The position numbers were made by a program, and so were the translations under genes. Shown piece by piece: positions 16,248 to 24,378 of a stretch of DNA of 64,000 bases (the stretch's first letter is position 1; each line of letters starts with the position of its first letter). This DNA comes from VRUE01 sp963703335 (lineage in GTDB: Bacteria > Actinomycetota > Thermoleophilia > Solirubrobacterales > 70-9): the NCBI GenBank assembly GCA_963703335.1, contig OY969812.1:1302001-1366000 (forward strand), given 5' to 3'. The notes under the pieces were generated by a model. It was not told where the DNA came from and made no database searches. It worked only from the letters and a program-made list of their open reading frames with translations.

Positions 16248-17300
16248 ATGGGGGTGGCCTCCGAGCCCAATGCCGCGGAGGCCGCCCCAGAGGCGGCAAG
16301 CCCCTGGCGCCTCGCCTGGCGACGGCTGCGACGCAACCGCGTCGCGCTTGCTTTCGGCGGCCTCTTCGTCCTGATCCTCCTCTTTTCGCTGGCGGCGCCG
16401 CTCTGGGCCGACAATGTCGCCGGCACCGGGCCCAACGACACGCACACGCTGGAGAAGATCGAGGTCGACGGGGAAAAGCGCGAAGTCGTCAACCCCAACG
16501 GCCGGCCGATTGGGCCGCAGTGGTTCGAAGCCGGCGGCAAGTTCTTCCTCGGCGCCGACGGCAGGCTCGGCCGCGACGAGATGGTGCGGCTGATGTACGG
16601 CGGTCGCACCTCGCTCCTCGTCGCCTTCGCCGCCGCCCTGATCACGACCGTGCTGGCCACCGTCCTCGGTCTGCTCGCCGGCTACTTCAGCGGCTGGACC
16701 GACACCGTCATCGCGCGCACCATGGACGTAATCTGGGCCTTCCCGGTCACCCTGCTCGCGGTCGCGCTCGGCCTCGCCCTGGCGGTGGGCGGGCTGAAGC
16801 TCGGGCCGCTAACGCTCTCGGGCGGCTCGATCTGGATACCGATCCTGATCATCGGCGGCGTCTACGTCCCCTACATGGCGCGGCCGATCCGTGGAGAGGT
16901 CCTCGCCCTGCGCGAGAAGGAGTTCGTCGAGGCGGCCGAGGCGCAGGGGGCCGGAGCGATGCGGGTGATGTTCGGCGAGCTGCTGCCAAACCTCGCCTCG
17001 ACGATCATCGTCTTCTTCACCCTCGGCGTCGCCAACGCGATGCTGCTCGAGTCGATGCTCTCCTTCCTCGGCGTCGGCGTGCAGCCGCCCAACACCTCAT
17101 GGGGGACGATGATCGGCGGCGGCTTCCAGCTGATCACCAGCGCCCCGCTGCTGACCGTGATCCCGGGCGCGATGATCCTGCTGACCGTGCTCTCGGTCAA
17201 CGTCTTCGGCGACGGCCTGCGCGACGCGCTCGACCCTCGTTCGAAGCTGCGGCTCGAGGTGCACGCGGGCACTGCCGAGCCCGAGGGGACGGCCGTCTGA
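16248..17300 (+). CDS. dppC: Peptide ABC transporter permease, DppC type
   Basis: The 350-aa inner-membrane permease has an N-terminal segment (WRRLRRNRVALAFGGLFVLI), an extra periplasmic loop, then five membrane segments. The EAA coupling motif (EFVEAAEAQGAGAMRVMFGE near residue 225) contacts the ATPase. The C-terminal SMLSFLGVGVQPPNTSWGTM block is diagnostic for the DppC/OppC branch. Start ATG at 16248; its stop overlaps the ATG of the second permease (TGATG). Confidence 0.93.
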   Translation: MGVASEPNAAEAAPEAASPWRLAWRRLRRNRVALAFGGLFVLILLFSLAAPLWADNVAGTGPNDTHTLEKIEVDGEKREVVNPNGRPIGPQWFEAGGKFFLGADGRLGRDEMVRLMYGGRTSLLVAFAAALITTVLATVLGLLAGYFSGWTDTVIARTMDVIWAFPVTLLAVALGLALAVGGLKLGPLTLSGGSIWIPILIIGGVYVPYMARPIRGEVLALREKEFVEAAEAQGAGAMRVMFGELLPNLASTIIVFFTLGVANAMLLESMLSFLGVGVQPPNTSWGTMIGGGFQLITSAPLLTVIPGAMILLTVLSVNVFGDGLRDALDPRSKLRLEVHAGTAEPEGTAV

Positions 17301-18256
17301 TGGGGCGCTTCGTCATCAGGCGCCTGGTCGGCATGATCGCCGTTCTCTTCGCCGTCTCCGTGATCACCTTCCTGATCTTCAACGTCATCCCCAGCTCCGA
17401 CCCGGCGCAGCGGATGGCGGGCAGGAGCGCGACGCCGCGACTGGTCGCCAGCATCACCGAGGAATGGGGCTTCGACGAGCCGCTGCCCCAGCAGTACCTG
17501 ACGATGATGGAGAACATCTTCAGCGGCGACGTGATCTCCTACGAAGGGCGGGAAAACGTCGACGAACGGATCGTCGAAGGAATCCCGGCGACCTTCTCTC
17601 TCTGCATCGGCGCCGCCGTGCTCTGGATGTTCTTCGGCATCCTCTTCGGCTACCTCTCGGCCGTGCGGGCGGGTGGGCTGCTGGACCGGTTCCTGACGAT
17701 CATCGCCGTCACCGGCATCTCGATCCCGATCTTCTGGCTGGCGGCGATCCTGCTCAACTACCTCACCTACGACATCGAACTCTTTCCCTCCGGCGGCTTC
17801 GTCGAACTGAGCGAAGACCCGCTCGACTGGGCCTATCACCTGATCCTGCCCTGGGTCACCCTGGCGGTCGTCTACGTCGGCATCTACAGCCGCGTGCTGC
17901 GTTCGAACATGCTCGACGCGATGAACGAAGACTACGTTCGCACCGCTCGGGCCAAGGGCCTGAGCGAGCGCCGGGTGATGACCCGCCACGTCATGCGCAA
18001 CTCGCTGATCCCGATCGTCACCCTCTTCGGCCTCGACTTCGGCGCCCTGCTCGGCGGCGCGATCGTCGTCGAAGCGATCTTCAGCCTCAATGGCATCGGC
18101 CAGTACGCCTACGAATCGCTGATAAATACGGACCTGCCGCCGATCATGGCGATCGTCCTCTTCGGCGCCTTCTTCGTCGTCCTCTTCAACGCGCTCGTCG
18201 ACATCGCCTACGCCTGGCTGGACCCGCGGATCAGGCTGGGAACGGAGGCGCGATGA
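17300..18256 (+). CDS. dppB: Peptide ABC transporter permease, DppB type
   Basis: The 318-aa permease starts RRLVGMIAVLFAVSVITFLI and ends LVDIAYAWLDPRIRLG, both typical for DppB/OppB. The EAA loop reads YVRTARAKGLSERRVMTRHV, followed by NSLIPIVTLFGLDFGALLGG. Six membrane segments are expected. The gene order (binding protein, DppC, DppB, fused ATPase) differs from the usual B-C order. Its end overlaps the ATPase start (ATG at 18253). Confidence 0.93.
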   Translation: MGRFVIRRLVGMIAVLFAVSVITFLIFNVIPSSDPAQRMAGRSATPRLVASITEEWGFDEPLPQQYLTMMENIFSGDVISYEGRENVDERIVEGIPATFSLCIGAAVLWMFFGILFGYLSAVRAGGLLDRFLTIIAVTGISIPIFWLAAILLNYLTYDIELFPSGGFVELSEDPLDWAYHLILPWVTLAVVYVGIYSRVLRSNMLDAMNEDYVRTARAKGLSERRVMTRHVMRNSLIPIVTLFGLDFGALLGGAIVVEAIFSLNGIGQYAYESLINTDLPPIMAIVLFGAFFVVLFNALVDIAYAWLDPRIRLGTEAR

Positions 18257-19908
18257 GCGCGGCGCTGCTCAGCGTGAGCGACCTGCGGGTCTCCTTCGCC
18301 ACGCAAAGCGGCAGCGTGCAGGCGGTCGACGGCGTCTCCTTCGATCTGCTGCCCGGCGAGGTGCTGGCAATCGTCGGCGAGTCGGGCTCGGGCAAGAGCG
18401 TCACCGCGCAGACGGTCCTCGGTCTCACCCGTTCGCCGAACGCGAAGATTTCCGGCTCGATCCAGCTCGGCGAGCAGGAGCTGCTGAGCGCGAGCGAACG
18501 CGAGCTGCGGGCGGTGCGAGGGGCGCGGATCGGCATGGTCTTCCAGGACCCGATGACCTCATTCAACCCCGTGTACACGATCGGCTGGCAGATCGCCGAG
18601 GCGATCCGCGCCCACGACAGCGACACGAGCGGGCGCGATGCGCGGGCGCGGGCGGTCGAGCTGCTCGACTCGGTCGGCATCCCCGGGGCGGCGCAGCGCG
18701 TCGACGACTATCCGCACCAGTTCTCGGGCGGGATGCGGCAGCGGGCGATGATCGCAATGGCGCTCGCGCTCGATCCGGAAGTGCTGATCGCCGACGAGCC
18801 GACGACGGCGCTCGACGTCACCGTGCAGGCGCAGATCCTCACCCTGCTCGAGCAGCTCAACCGCGAGCGGGGCCTGGCGACGATCCTGATCACCCACGAT
18901 CTCGGCGTCGTCGCCGAGGTCGCCGACCGGGTGCTGGTTATGCACGAGGGCGTGATCGTCGAGCGTGGCGACCTCGATCAGGTCTTCTACTCGCCGGCCG
19001 ATCCCTACACGCGCAAGCTGCTCGACGCGGTGGTCCGTCTCGATACGGCGCCGCCGCTGCGGGCGCGGCGCGAGAGCGCGGCGCTGCTCGAGGTCGACGA
19101 CCTGGTCAAGCACTTTCCGGTCAAGCGCGGGCTGATCTTCGATCATGAGGTCGACCGGGTGCGGGCTGTAGACGGTGTCAGCTTGAGCGTGCGCCAGGGT
19201 GAAACGCTGGGCCTGGTTGGCGAGTCGGGCAGCGGCAAGTCGACGCTTTCGCGCACGATCCTGCAGTTGCTCGCGCCGACTTCGGGCTCGGTCCGCTTCG
19301 AAGGCCGCGAGATCGCGGGGCTTTCGCGGCGCGAGATGCGTCCACTGCGACGGCAGATGCAGATGGTCTTCCAAGACCCCTACGCCTCGCTCAACCCGCG
19401 CAAGCGGATCGGCCAGATCGTCGGCGGGCCGCTGCGGCTGCAGGGCAAGGCGAGTGGCGCGGAGCTGCGCCGCGAAGTGCGGGTGCTGCTCGACCGGGTC
19501 GGGCTCGCCGCCGAGCATTACGACCGCTTCCCGCACGAGTTCTCGGGGGGGCAGCGGCAGCGGATCGGCATCGCCCGGGCGCTTGCCCTGCGGCCGCAAC
19601 TGGTCATCGCCGACGAGCCGGTCTCCGCGCTGGACGTCTCGATCCGTGCTCAGATCCTCGACCTGCTCTCCGAACTGCAATCCGAGTTCGGACTCACCTA
19701 CATCTTCGTCGCCCATGACATTGGCGTCGTCCGCCACGTCTCCGACCGGATCGCCGTGATGTACAGGGGCAAGATCGTCGAGGAGGGCCCGGCCGACGAG
19801 GTCTGCGAGCGGCCCAAGGACGCCTACACCAGGCAACTTCTGACCGCGGTGCCGATACCCGACCCACGCGAAGCGCGGGCGCGTCGCGAGGCCGTCGGAC
19901 CCGCCTGA
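18253..19908 (+). CDS. Fused DppD-DppF peptide ABC transporter ATPase
   Basis: The 551-aa protein contains two complete ABC cassettes. The first has Walker A GESGSGKS (about residue 38), signature FSGGMRQR and Walker B LIADEPTTALD; the second has Walker A GESGSGKS (about residue 323), signature FSGGQRQR and Walker B VIADEPVSALD. Each ends with the oligopeptide C-terminal extension (YSPADPYTRKLLDAV; RPKDAYTRQLLTAVP). One polypeptide thus replaces separate DppD and DppF. It energises the adjacent permeases. GGAGG precedes the ATG. Confidence 0.95.
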   Translation: MSAALLSVSDLRVSFATQSGSVQAVDGVSFDLLPGEVLAIVGESGSGKSVTAQTVLGLTRSPNAKISGSIQLGEQELLSASERELRAVRGARIGMVFQDPMTSFNPVYTIGWQIAEAIRAHDSDTSGRDARARAVELLDSVGIPGAAQRVDDYPHQFSGGMRQRAMIAMALALDPEVLIADEPTTALDVTVQAQILTLLEQLNRERGLATILITHDLGVVAEVADRVLVMHEGVIVERGDLDQVFYSPADPYTRKLLDAVVRLDTAPPLRARRESAALLEVDDLVKHFPVKRGLIFDHEVDRVRAVDGVSLSVRQGETLGLVGESGSGKSTLSRTILQLLAPTSGSVRFEGREIAGLSRREMRPLRRQMQMVFQDPYASLNPRKRIGQIVGGPLRLQGKASGAELRREVRVLLDRVGLAAEHYDRFPHEFSGGQRQRIGIARALALRPQLVIADEPVSALDVSIRAQILDLLSELQSEFGLTYIFVAHDIGVVRHVSDRIAVMYRGKIVEEGPADEVCERPKDAYTRQLLTAVPIPDPREARARREAVGPA

Positions 19909-19936
19909 GCCCGGCCCGGCAAACTGTCGGGTCAGG

Positions 19937-20884
19937 TTGAACCTTCCGCTTGCCCCACCGATCAAACCGCAGCTGGCGCTGACCCGCAAAGAGCTGCCCG
20001 TCGGCGACGAGTGGGCGTACGAGCAGAAGCTCGACGGCTTCCGCGCGATCGTCTACGTCGACGGCGCCGAGTCCTACATCCAGTCGCGTGGTGGGAAAAA
20101 CCTCTCCCGCTACTTCCCGGAGCTGAGCTTCCCGCCCGGGCGCTACGTGCTCGACGGTGAGCTGGTCATCCGCGACGCCGAGGGCAATATCGAGTTCGAC
20201 GCCCTGCAGAGCCGTATCCACCCGGCGGAGTCGAGGATCACGTTGCTCTCCAAGGAGATCCCGGCGGGCTACGTCGCCTTCGATCTGCTCGCCGAGGCGG
20301 ATGAGTCGCTGCTCGAGGTGCCCTTCGGCGAACGCCGTGAGCGGCTCGACCAACTGCTCGACGGCACCTCGGCGGAGTTGAGCGTGCTCAGCCGCGACAC
20401 CGAGCAAGCGGAGGAATGGCTGCGCCGCACCGAGGGCACGATGGCCAAGCAGCTCGATGCCCCCTACATCCCCGGCAAGCGCAAAGGAATGGCCAAGGTG
20501 AAGCGCGAGCGCACGATCGACTGCGTCGTGATGGGCTGGCGGCCGGGCAAGGAGGAGGGCACCGTCGGCTCGTTGATCCTCGGCCTCTACGACGGCGATG
20601 ATCTGCGCTCCGTCGGCCACATCTCGGGCTTCAGCCAGGAGACGAAACGGAGCCTGCGCACCCTGCTCGAACCCCTGGAGACCGGCGACAGCGGCACCGC
20701 CGAGCCGAGCCGCTGGGCCGGCGGCCGCGACCTCGAGTGGGTTGCCCTACGACCAGAGCTCGTGATCGAGATCGGCTACGACCACGCGGCAGCGGGACGC
20801 ATCAGGCACGGCGGACGCTTCCACCGCTTCAGGGATGACAAGGCGCCGGAGGAGTGCCTGTTCTCGGACCTGGATGAGGGCTAG
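19937..20884 (+). CDS. ATP-dependent DNA ligase (LigC-like)
   Basis: The 315-aa enzyme has the adenylation motif KLDGFR with nucleophilic Lys31, motif III (YVLDGELVIRD), motif IV-type GYVAFDLL, and motif V AKVKRERTIDCVVMGW, followed by a short OB-fold C-terminal domain ending RHGGRFHRFRDDKAPEEC. It seals DNA nicks using ATP; this short form resembles actinobacterial LigC, used in repair. TTG start at 19937, 28 bp after the transporter operon. It probably uses that transcript or its own promoter. Confidence 0.9.
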   Translation: MNLPLAPPIKPQLALTRKELPVGDEWAYEQKLDGFRAIVYVDGAESYIQSRGGKNLSRYFPELSFPPGRYVLDGELVIRDAEGNIEFDALQSRIHPAESRITLLSKEIPAGYVAFDLLAEADESLLEVPFGERRERLDQLLDGTSAELSVLSRDTEQAEEWLRRTEGTMAKQLDAPYIPGKRKGMAKVKRERTIDCVVMGWRPGKEEGTVGSLILGLYDGDDLRSVGHISGFSQETKRSLRTLLEPLETGDSGTAEPSRWAGGRDLEWVALRPELVIEIGYDHAAAGRIRHGGRFHRFRDDKAPEECLFSDLDEG

Positions 20885-21099
20885 GGGGAGCGGCGGGCGT
20901 CCTTGCGCCGAGCCCGTTCGTCGCGCACACTCAGCACGAGGAAGACACCGATGCTGATGGCGAACATCGCCAGGCCCAACGCGGTGGTTGCCACTTCGCT
21001 GTGTCGAGCGGGATAGGAGCCCAAGACTAGAACAGCGAGACCGATGGCGAGACCGATGTTCGCGTTTCGAAAAAGCCTTCTTAGTTCTTTATCAGACAA
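20881..21099 (-). CDS. Small two-TM membrane protein
   Basis: The 72-aa protein has a charged N-terminus (MSDKELRRLFRNANIG), two hydrophobic segments (IGLAIGLAVLVLGSY; ALGLAMFAISIGVFLVLS) and a basic tail (RDERARRKDARR). No family recognised. The ATG at 21099 overlaps the stop of the upstream small gene by 8 bp, implying one operon. The stop overlaps the end of the ligase gene. Confidence 0.5.
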   Translation of the reverse strand: MSDKELRRLFRNANIGLAIGLAVLVLGSYPARHSEVATTALGLAMFAISIGVFLVLSVRDERARRKDARRSP

Positions 21100-21283
21100 A
21101 ACGCTTCACTACCATATCAATGGCGGGCGGAGCCAACGCCGCCAGACCCCCTACATAGCCTCCGATCAATGCCCATTTCTCTGACACCGCTCGCGAACGA
21201 GTCCAAGCGAAGCTGCCCGCGCCGCCGATAAAACCACCGACCACGAGGCCAGAGCCGATCGATGCCGCCAGTGCTTCAAGCAC
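21092..21283 (-). CDS. Small glycine-rich membrane protein
   Basis: The 63-aa protein has two hydrophobic, glycine-rich segments (GSGLVVGGFIGGAGSF; WALIGGYVGGLAALAPPAI). GTG start at 21283, without a clear ribosome binding site. It overlaps the 72-aa membrane protein gene downstream. The function is unknown; the pair may form a small membrane complex (inference). Confidence 0.4.
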   Translation of the reverse strand: MLEALAASIGSGLVVGGFIGGAGSFAWTRSRAVSEKWALIGGYVGGLAALAPPAIDMVVKRFV

Positions 21284-21395
21284 CCGCGTGGCTGAGACAA
21301 CATTCTCAAAGAGACCTGGCAGGACCCGCTTGACTCTGCCGGGAGAACCCGCGCCTGTGGTGCGCTAAATGCGACGAATTGGCAAACTGAAGACG

Positions 21396-21611
21396 TCAGA
21401 AGAGCCGCGGCTGGGGAGAGCGGCCGCTGGTGCTTCGGATGGTTCGGCCCCAGCCACGGACTCGGCGGGTGAGCTTCTGGCGATCCGAGGGCTGCATGTA
21501 GGAGCGGCCGCGGTAGAGCGCTTCGTAGCGGGGCAGGAGGTCGGGGCGTTTTTGCTCGAGCCAGGCGAAGAAGACGTCCTTTACCTCGTCGCGGAGGTGG
21601 AGGGCAACGCC
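21396..21611 (-). pseudogene. C-terminal remnant of an Rv2578c-type radical SAM gene
   Basis: The minus-strand frame reads GVALHLRDEVKDVFFAWLEQ, then KRPDLLPRYEALYRGRSYM and RQKLTRRVRGW before a stop at 21396-21398. This matches, as I recall the family, the C-terminal end of Rv2578c-like radical SAM proteins. No radical SAM core (CxxxCxxC) is present upstream, because the sequence joins a ytoQ 5' end at about 21641. It is a deletion remnant. Confidence 0.6.
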
Positions 21612-21640
21612 TCCCAGAAAGCTCGCGCCGGCCGCCTTTG

Positions 21641-21769
21641 GGCCTCATGATCAGTCACCGGCGCCGAGCACTCAACCGGCAGACCCACGTCCCGGGTCCC
21701 GGCTTCGATCCGCTCCCGCCAATCCGAGTGAATCTCCCCCGAGAGATAGACCTGCCAAGTCCGCTCCAT
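21641..21769 (-). pseudogene. Truncated ytoQ
   Basis: From the ATG at 21769 the product MERTWQVYLSGEIHSDWRER continues to CSAPVTDHEA, matching the first 43 residues of YtoQ-family proteins (usually about 150 aa). Beyond that the frame goes out of family and stops at 21581. The rest of the gene is missing; the adjoining DNA is the end of a radical SAM gene. Confidence 0.65.
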
Positions 21770-21790
21770 GGGCAAAGCCTAGACCCACCG

Positions 21791-21844
21791 AACGCGCATC
21801 CGACATTGACCCCACTCCACTGTGGTCAATGTCGGATGCGCGTT
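21791..21844. repeat. Perfect 21-bp inverted repeat (IR1)
   Basis: The arm 21791-21811 (begins AACGCGCATCCG) is the exact reverse complement of 21824-21844, with a 12-nt spacer. It lies 22 bp upstream of the truncated ytoQ start and 27 bp from IR2. Confidence 0.85.
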
Positions 21845-21871
21845 TGAGCTCAACTCAAGCTAACGCGAGCA

Positions 21872-21947
21872 GGAGGAGCGGTGACCCCTACCGAAACACT
21901 CAAGCGCCGCTCCTGCGGCGCGTTTCGGTAGGGGTCACCGCTCCTCC
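21872..21947. repeat. Perfect 26-bp inverted repeat (IR2) with inner hairpin
   Basis: The arm 21872-21897 (begins GGAGGAGCGGTG) is the exact reverse complement of 21922-21947. Inside lies GCGCCGC-TCCT-GCGGCGC (21904-21921), extending the stem. The last codons and stop of the dCTP deaminase gene lie in the loop and right arm. There is no T-run, so it is not a standard terminator. Confidence 0.85.
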
Positions 21948-23120
21948 CCCACCCCCATGCTCTTTGAAGTGCTTGGAGAGCATCGTCACCTGCCCCTGAT
22001 AGTTGGAGCCAAGGTCTTGCCCGTAGAGCCGCTCCGCCGGCGCGCTGGTCCGCTCCAAGGCCAGCTTGCAGACCGGCTGGCGGTGCTCGACCATGAAGGA
22101 GACGTCGCGGGCGCGCACCTCCAGGGCGGCGCGGCTGCCGTGGCGGTCGCCGGCCGGGTCGTAGCCGAAGCCCGGGTCGAAGAAGCCGGCGTAGTGGGTT
22201 CGCAGCTCACCGGCGGTCGGGTCGTAGGCCATCATCTCGGCGGCGATCTGGGGCGGGATGCAGACGCCCTCGGCGGAGAGCAGCAGGTAGAAGATCTCCG
22301 GCTCGAGCACGATCTTCGAGCCCGCCTCGGGGAAGACCGGGTCCCAGTAGTCGGTCCAACGGTAGGCCCGAATCCGCGAGAGATCAATCGGCAGGCTGTT
22401 CTTCTTCGCCCGGTAGCCGACGATGCGGTCGCTCGGCCCGGAGAGATCGACGCTGAGGAAGAGGCCGTCGGCCAGCGCCAGCTCGGACTCGCGCAGGGCG
22501 TGGGAGTCGAGGTAGAGCAGCGGGAACTCGTCCTGCAGGGCGCGGATCTCCTCGTCGCTGAGGCGGACGTCACCGCGGGCGAGGCGCAGCTGATTGAGCG
22601 AGAGGCCGGTCTTCACCTGGATCGCGAAGGAGCGCGGCACGACCTCGAGGTAGAGCTTGCCGCAGTAGCCCGGGCGGATCTCATCGAAGCGGTGATGGCG
22701 GTCGGTGAGCACGCGGGTGAAGACGTCGAGCCGCCCGGTTGAGCTCTTCGGGTTGGCCTTGGCCCGTACGTCCTCGGGCAGCGCCAGCTCCTCGATCAGC
22801 GGCACCAGGTAGGGACGGTCGCGCTCAAGCACGGCGCCATCGCGCAGGTCGATGCGCTGGAAGGCGAGACCCTCGATCTTCTCCTCGACGGTCGAATCGA
22901 CGTCGGGCAGAAAGGAGCAGCGCAGCGCCCAGGCGTGATCGCCGAGCCGCAGGTCGATGCTGGCGGGCTGGATCGCCTCGGGACGGATGCGGTAGTCGCC
23001 CGAGCTGACCCAGTCGGCGGCGATCGCCTCGCTCAGGGCTTGGGAGGGCAGCACGCCGTTAACGGCCGCGGGAGCCTCTTCGCCGACCGCACCTGACGCT
23101 GCCGCTGCCTCGTCCATCAT
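21900..23120 (-). CDS. dcd: 2'-deoxycytidine 5'-triphosphate deaminase (two-domain form)
   Basis: The 406-aa protein has two dUTPase-fold halves. The first carries IQPASIDLRLGDHAW and NPKSSTGRLDVFTRVLTDRH (compare the PKSSxGR motif); the second carries FLSVDLSGPSDRIVGYRAKK and the second active-site block THYAGFFDPGFGY. It deaminates dCTP to dUTP for thymidylate synthesis. Length matches the double-domain family (about 370 aa) plus an acidic/alanine N-terminal tail. The C-terminus (GGGGGAVTPTETRRRSG) is low complexity and is encoded by the inverted repeat IR2, which probably extended the original end. Confidence 0.88.
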   Translation of the reverse strand: MMDEAAAASGAVGEEAPAAVNGVLPSQALSEAIAADWVSSGDYRIRPEAIQPASIDLRLGDHAWALRCSFLPDVDSTVEEKIEGLAFQRIDLRDGAVLERDRPYLVPLIEELALPEDVRAKANPKSSTGRLDVFTRVLTDRHHRFDEIRPGYCGKLYLEVVPRSFAIQVKTGLSLNQLRLARGDVRLSDEEIRALQDEFPLLYLDSHALRESELALADGLFLSVDLSGPSDRIVGYRAKKNSLPIDLSRIRAYRWTDYWDPVFPEAGSKIVLEPEIFYLLLSAEGVCIPPQIAAEMMAYDPTAGELRTHYAGFFDPGFGYDPAGDRHGSRAALEVRARDVSFMVEHRQPVCKLALERTSAPAERLYGQDLGSNYQGQVTMLSKHFKEHGGGGGAVTPTETRRRSGA

Positions 23121-23135
23121 GCGCAGGTTATGCGC

Positions 23136-23699
23136 TTACGGGGACGAGCGTTTGGCAGCCAGGAGGGTCGCGACATCCTCCAGGTCGCGGTCCCGGCCCG
23201 CCTCTCTCTTCAGCCGTATCAAGTCGTCGAAGCCAACCGCGCGAATTGTCACGCCTTCGACGACAGCCTCAACCGCACGAGGACGCATCTCATCGTACGG
23301 GCGACCACCGGGGATCTCATCGGGGTCGAAGAGGTCGAGTCCACCTGCCGCGGTGCGCAAGGTGAAGCTGCCACCCTTCAGGAGATCTTCGGGGTCTCGC
23401 GGATCGACATCCAGGAGATCGGCGTCGACGCTGAAGAGCTTGGCATCCAGGTCTACGAGCGCGGCCGCGAGCCGCCGCATGTTGGTCGCATTCCATTCGA
23501 TCAGGATGTCGACGTCGCGGGTGTTGCGCACATGCCCGTGGGCGTTGACGGCGACCCCGCCGATCGTCAAGTACTCGACCTCGTGCCGCTGCAGAGCCTC
23601 GAAGATCCGCACCGGGTTGAGCGGGCCACGATCGAGCTCGGATGGCAAGTCTTCGAGCATCTCAGCGCCTGCGATCAGGGAGCGGACGTAGCTGGGCAT
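23136..23699 (-). CDS. Nucleotidyltransferase of an HTH-NTase toxin-antitoxin-like pair
   Basis: From the ATG at 23699 the protein has about 187 residues. The NTase core is YLTIGGVAVNAHGHVRNTRD, then VDILIEWNATNM, giving the GG and DxD catalytic signature of minimal/AbiEii-like nucleotidyltransferases. The C-terminal helix IRAVGFDDLIRLKREAGRDR is typical of this group. It overlaps the upstream HTH gene by 38 bp, so they are coupled. Related pairs act as toxin-antitoxin or abortive-infection modules by modifying tRNA or proteins. That role is inferred. Confidence 0.75.
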   Translation of the reverse strand: MPSYVRSLIAGAEMLEDLPSELDRGPLNPVRIFEALQRHEVEYLTIGGVAVNAHGHVRNTRDVDILIEWNATNMRRLAAALVDLDAKLFSVDADLLDVDPRDPEDLLKGGSFTLRTAAGGLDLFDPDEIPGGRPYDEMRPRAVEAVVEGVTIRAVGFDDLIRLKREAGRDRDLEDVATLLAAKRSSP

Positions 23700-24021
23700 G
23701 GGCCAGCCGGTCGCCAAAACGCATCCATTCGAACAGGCTTTCGAGCCGCCGGGAGGCTGTCATTTCGGCCTCGGCAGCCAGATGAACCGGATCGGCATCG
23801 CTGCCTCCAAGGTGGTCCAGCTGGACGGTGGGCGCAAACCCAAGCGCTTCCATGCAGCGAGCGAAACGCTCAAAAGAGGGGGACTCATGCCCGTTCTCGA
23901 TGCGGCTGATGGCTGGTGCGGCTATGCCCGTGCGAATCGCGAGCTGGGCCTGGGAAACGCCTGTCTCGCGACGGGTCTCGCTCAGAATTCGTCCAAGCCC
24001 TGATCGCTCGGTCTTCGGCAT
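23662..24021 (-). CDS. XRE-family HTH regulator (antitoxin-like)
   Basis: The 119-aa protein has an N-terminal HTH_XRE domain (RRETGVSQAQLAIRTGIAAP, ISRIENGHESPSFERFARCM), then a short linker and a helical C-terminus (RLESLFEWMRFGDRLAHAQL). It is the upstream gene of the pair with the nucleotidyltransferase and likely represses the operon and counteracts the enzyme. ATG at 24021; AT-richer sequence (GATACGTTAACAGT) upstream may hold the promoter. Confidence 0.8.
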   Translation of the reverse strand: MPKTERSGLGRILSETRRETGVSQAQLAIRTGIAAPAISRIENGHESPSFERFARCMEALGFAPTVQLDHLGGSDADPVHLAAEAEMTASRRLESLFEWMRFGDRLAHAQLRPLPDRRR

Positions 24022-24081
24022 AACGGATACGTTAACAGTCGCCTTCAGCGTTCGGCGAATTGTCGCTGGTACCTTAGGCTC

Positions 24082-24252
24082 GTGAAGCCCGCCCGAAAAG
24101 GCAGCTGGACGCCCGATGGCCGGGCCGAGCGCGCCGCCTTGCGGCGGGAATACGCCGAACTCACTCCGGCCCAGCGAGTCGAACAGGTCTTCGAGCTCTC
24201 GAAGTTCATGGCCGGAGTGGCGGATACTGGCCGCCGCCGGCGCCTTGGCTGA
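24082..24252 (+). CDS. Small 56-aa protein upstream of a nucleotidyltransferase remnant
   Basis: GTG at 24082 gives MKPARKGSWTPDGRAERAAL and RREYAELTPAQRVEQVFELS, a helical, basic protein. Similar short proteins occur directly upstream of DUF6036-like nucleotidyltransferases, as I recall, and here the next frame is the remains of such an enzyme, overlapping by 8 bp. A TAGGCT box lies just upstream. The function is unknown. Confidence 0.45.
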   Translation: MKPARKGSWTPDGRAERAALRREYAELTPAQRVEQVFELSKFMAGVADTGRRRRLG

Positions 24253-24375
24253 GCTCGATATCCAAGGAATCCTCGCCGCACTTACCCGCGAGGGGAGTTG
24301 AAGGAACTCGCGGCCCGGCCCGAGGATCTGGCCGATCTGAAGCGCTTGCAGGAAGCGCTCCAGGACTCGCGGTAG
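24245..24375 (+). pseudogene. Internally deleted nucleotidyltransferase gene
   Basis: The 5' frame (from TTG 24245) reads LAELDIQGILAALTREG and then stops at 24301. This is the usual N-terminus of a DUF6036-type nucleotidyltransferase, just before the IGG motif. From about 24302, in another frame, LKELAARPEDLADLKRLQEA follows to a stop at 24375, matching the C-terminal helix of such proteins. The catalytic centre (about 130 residues) is gone. Confidence 0.5.
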
Positions 24376-24378
24376 AGC

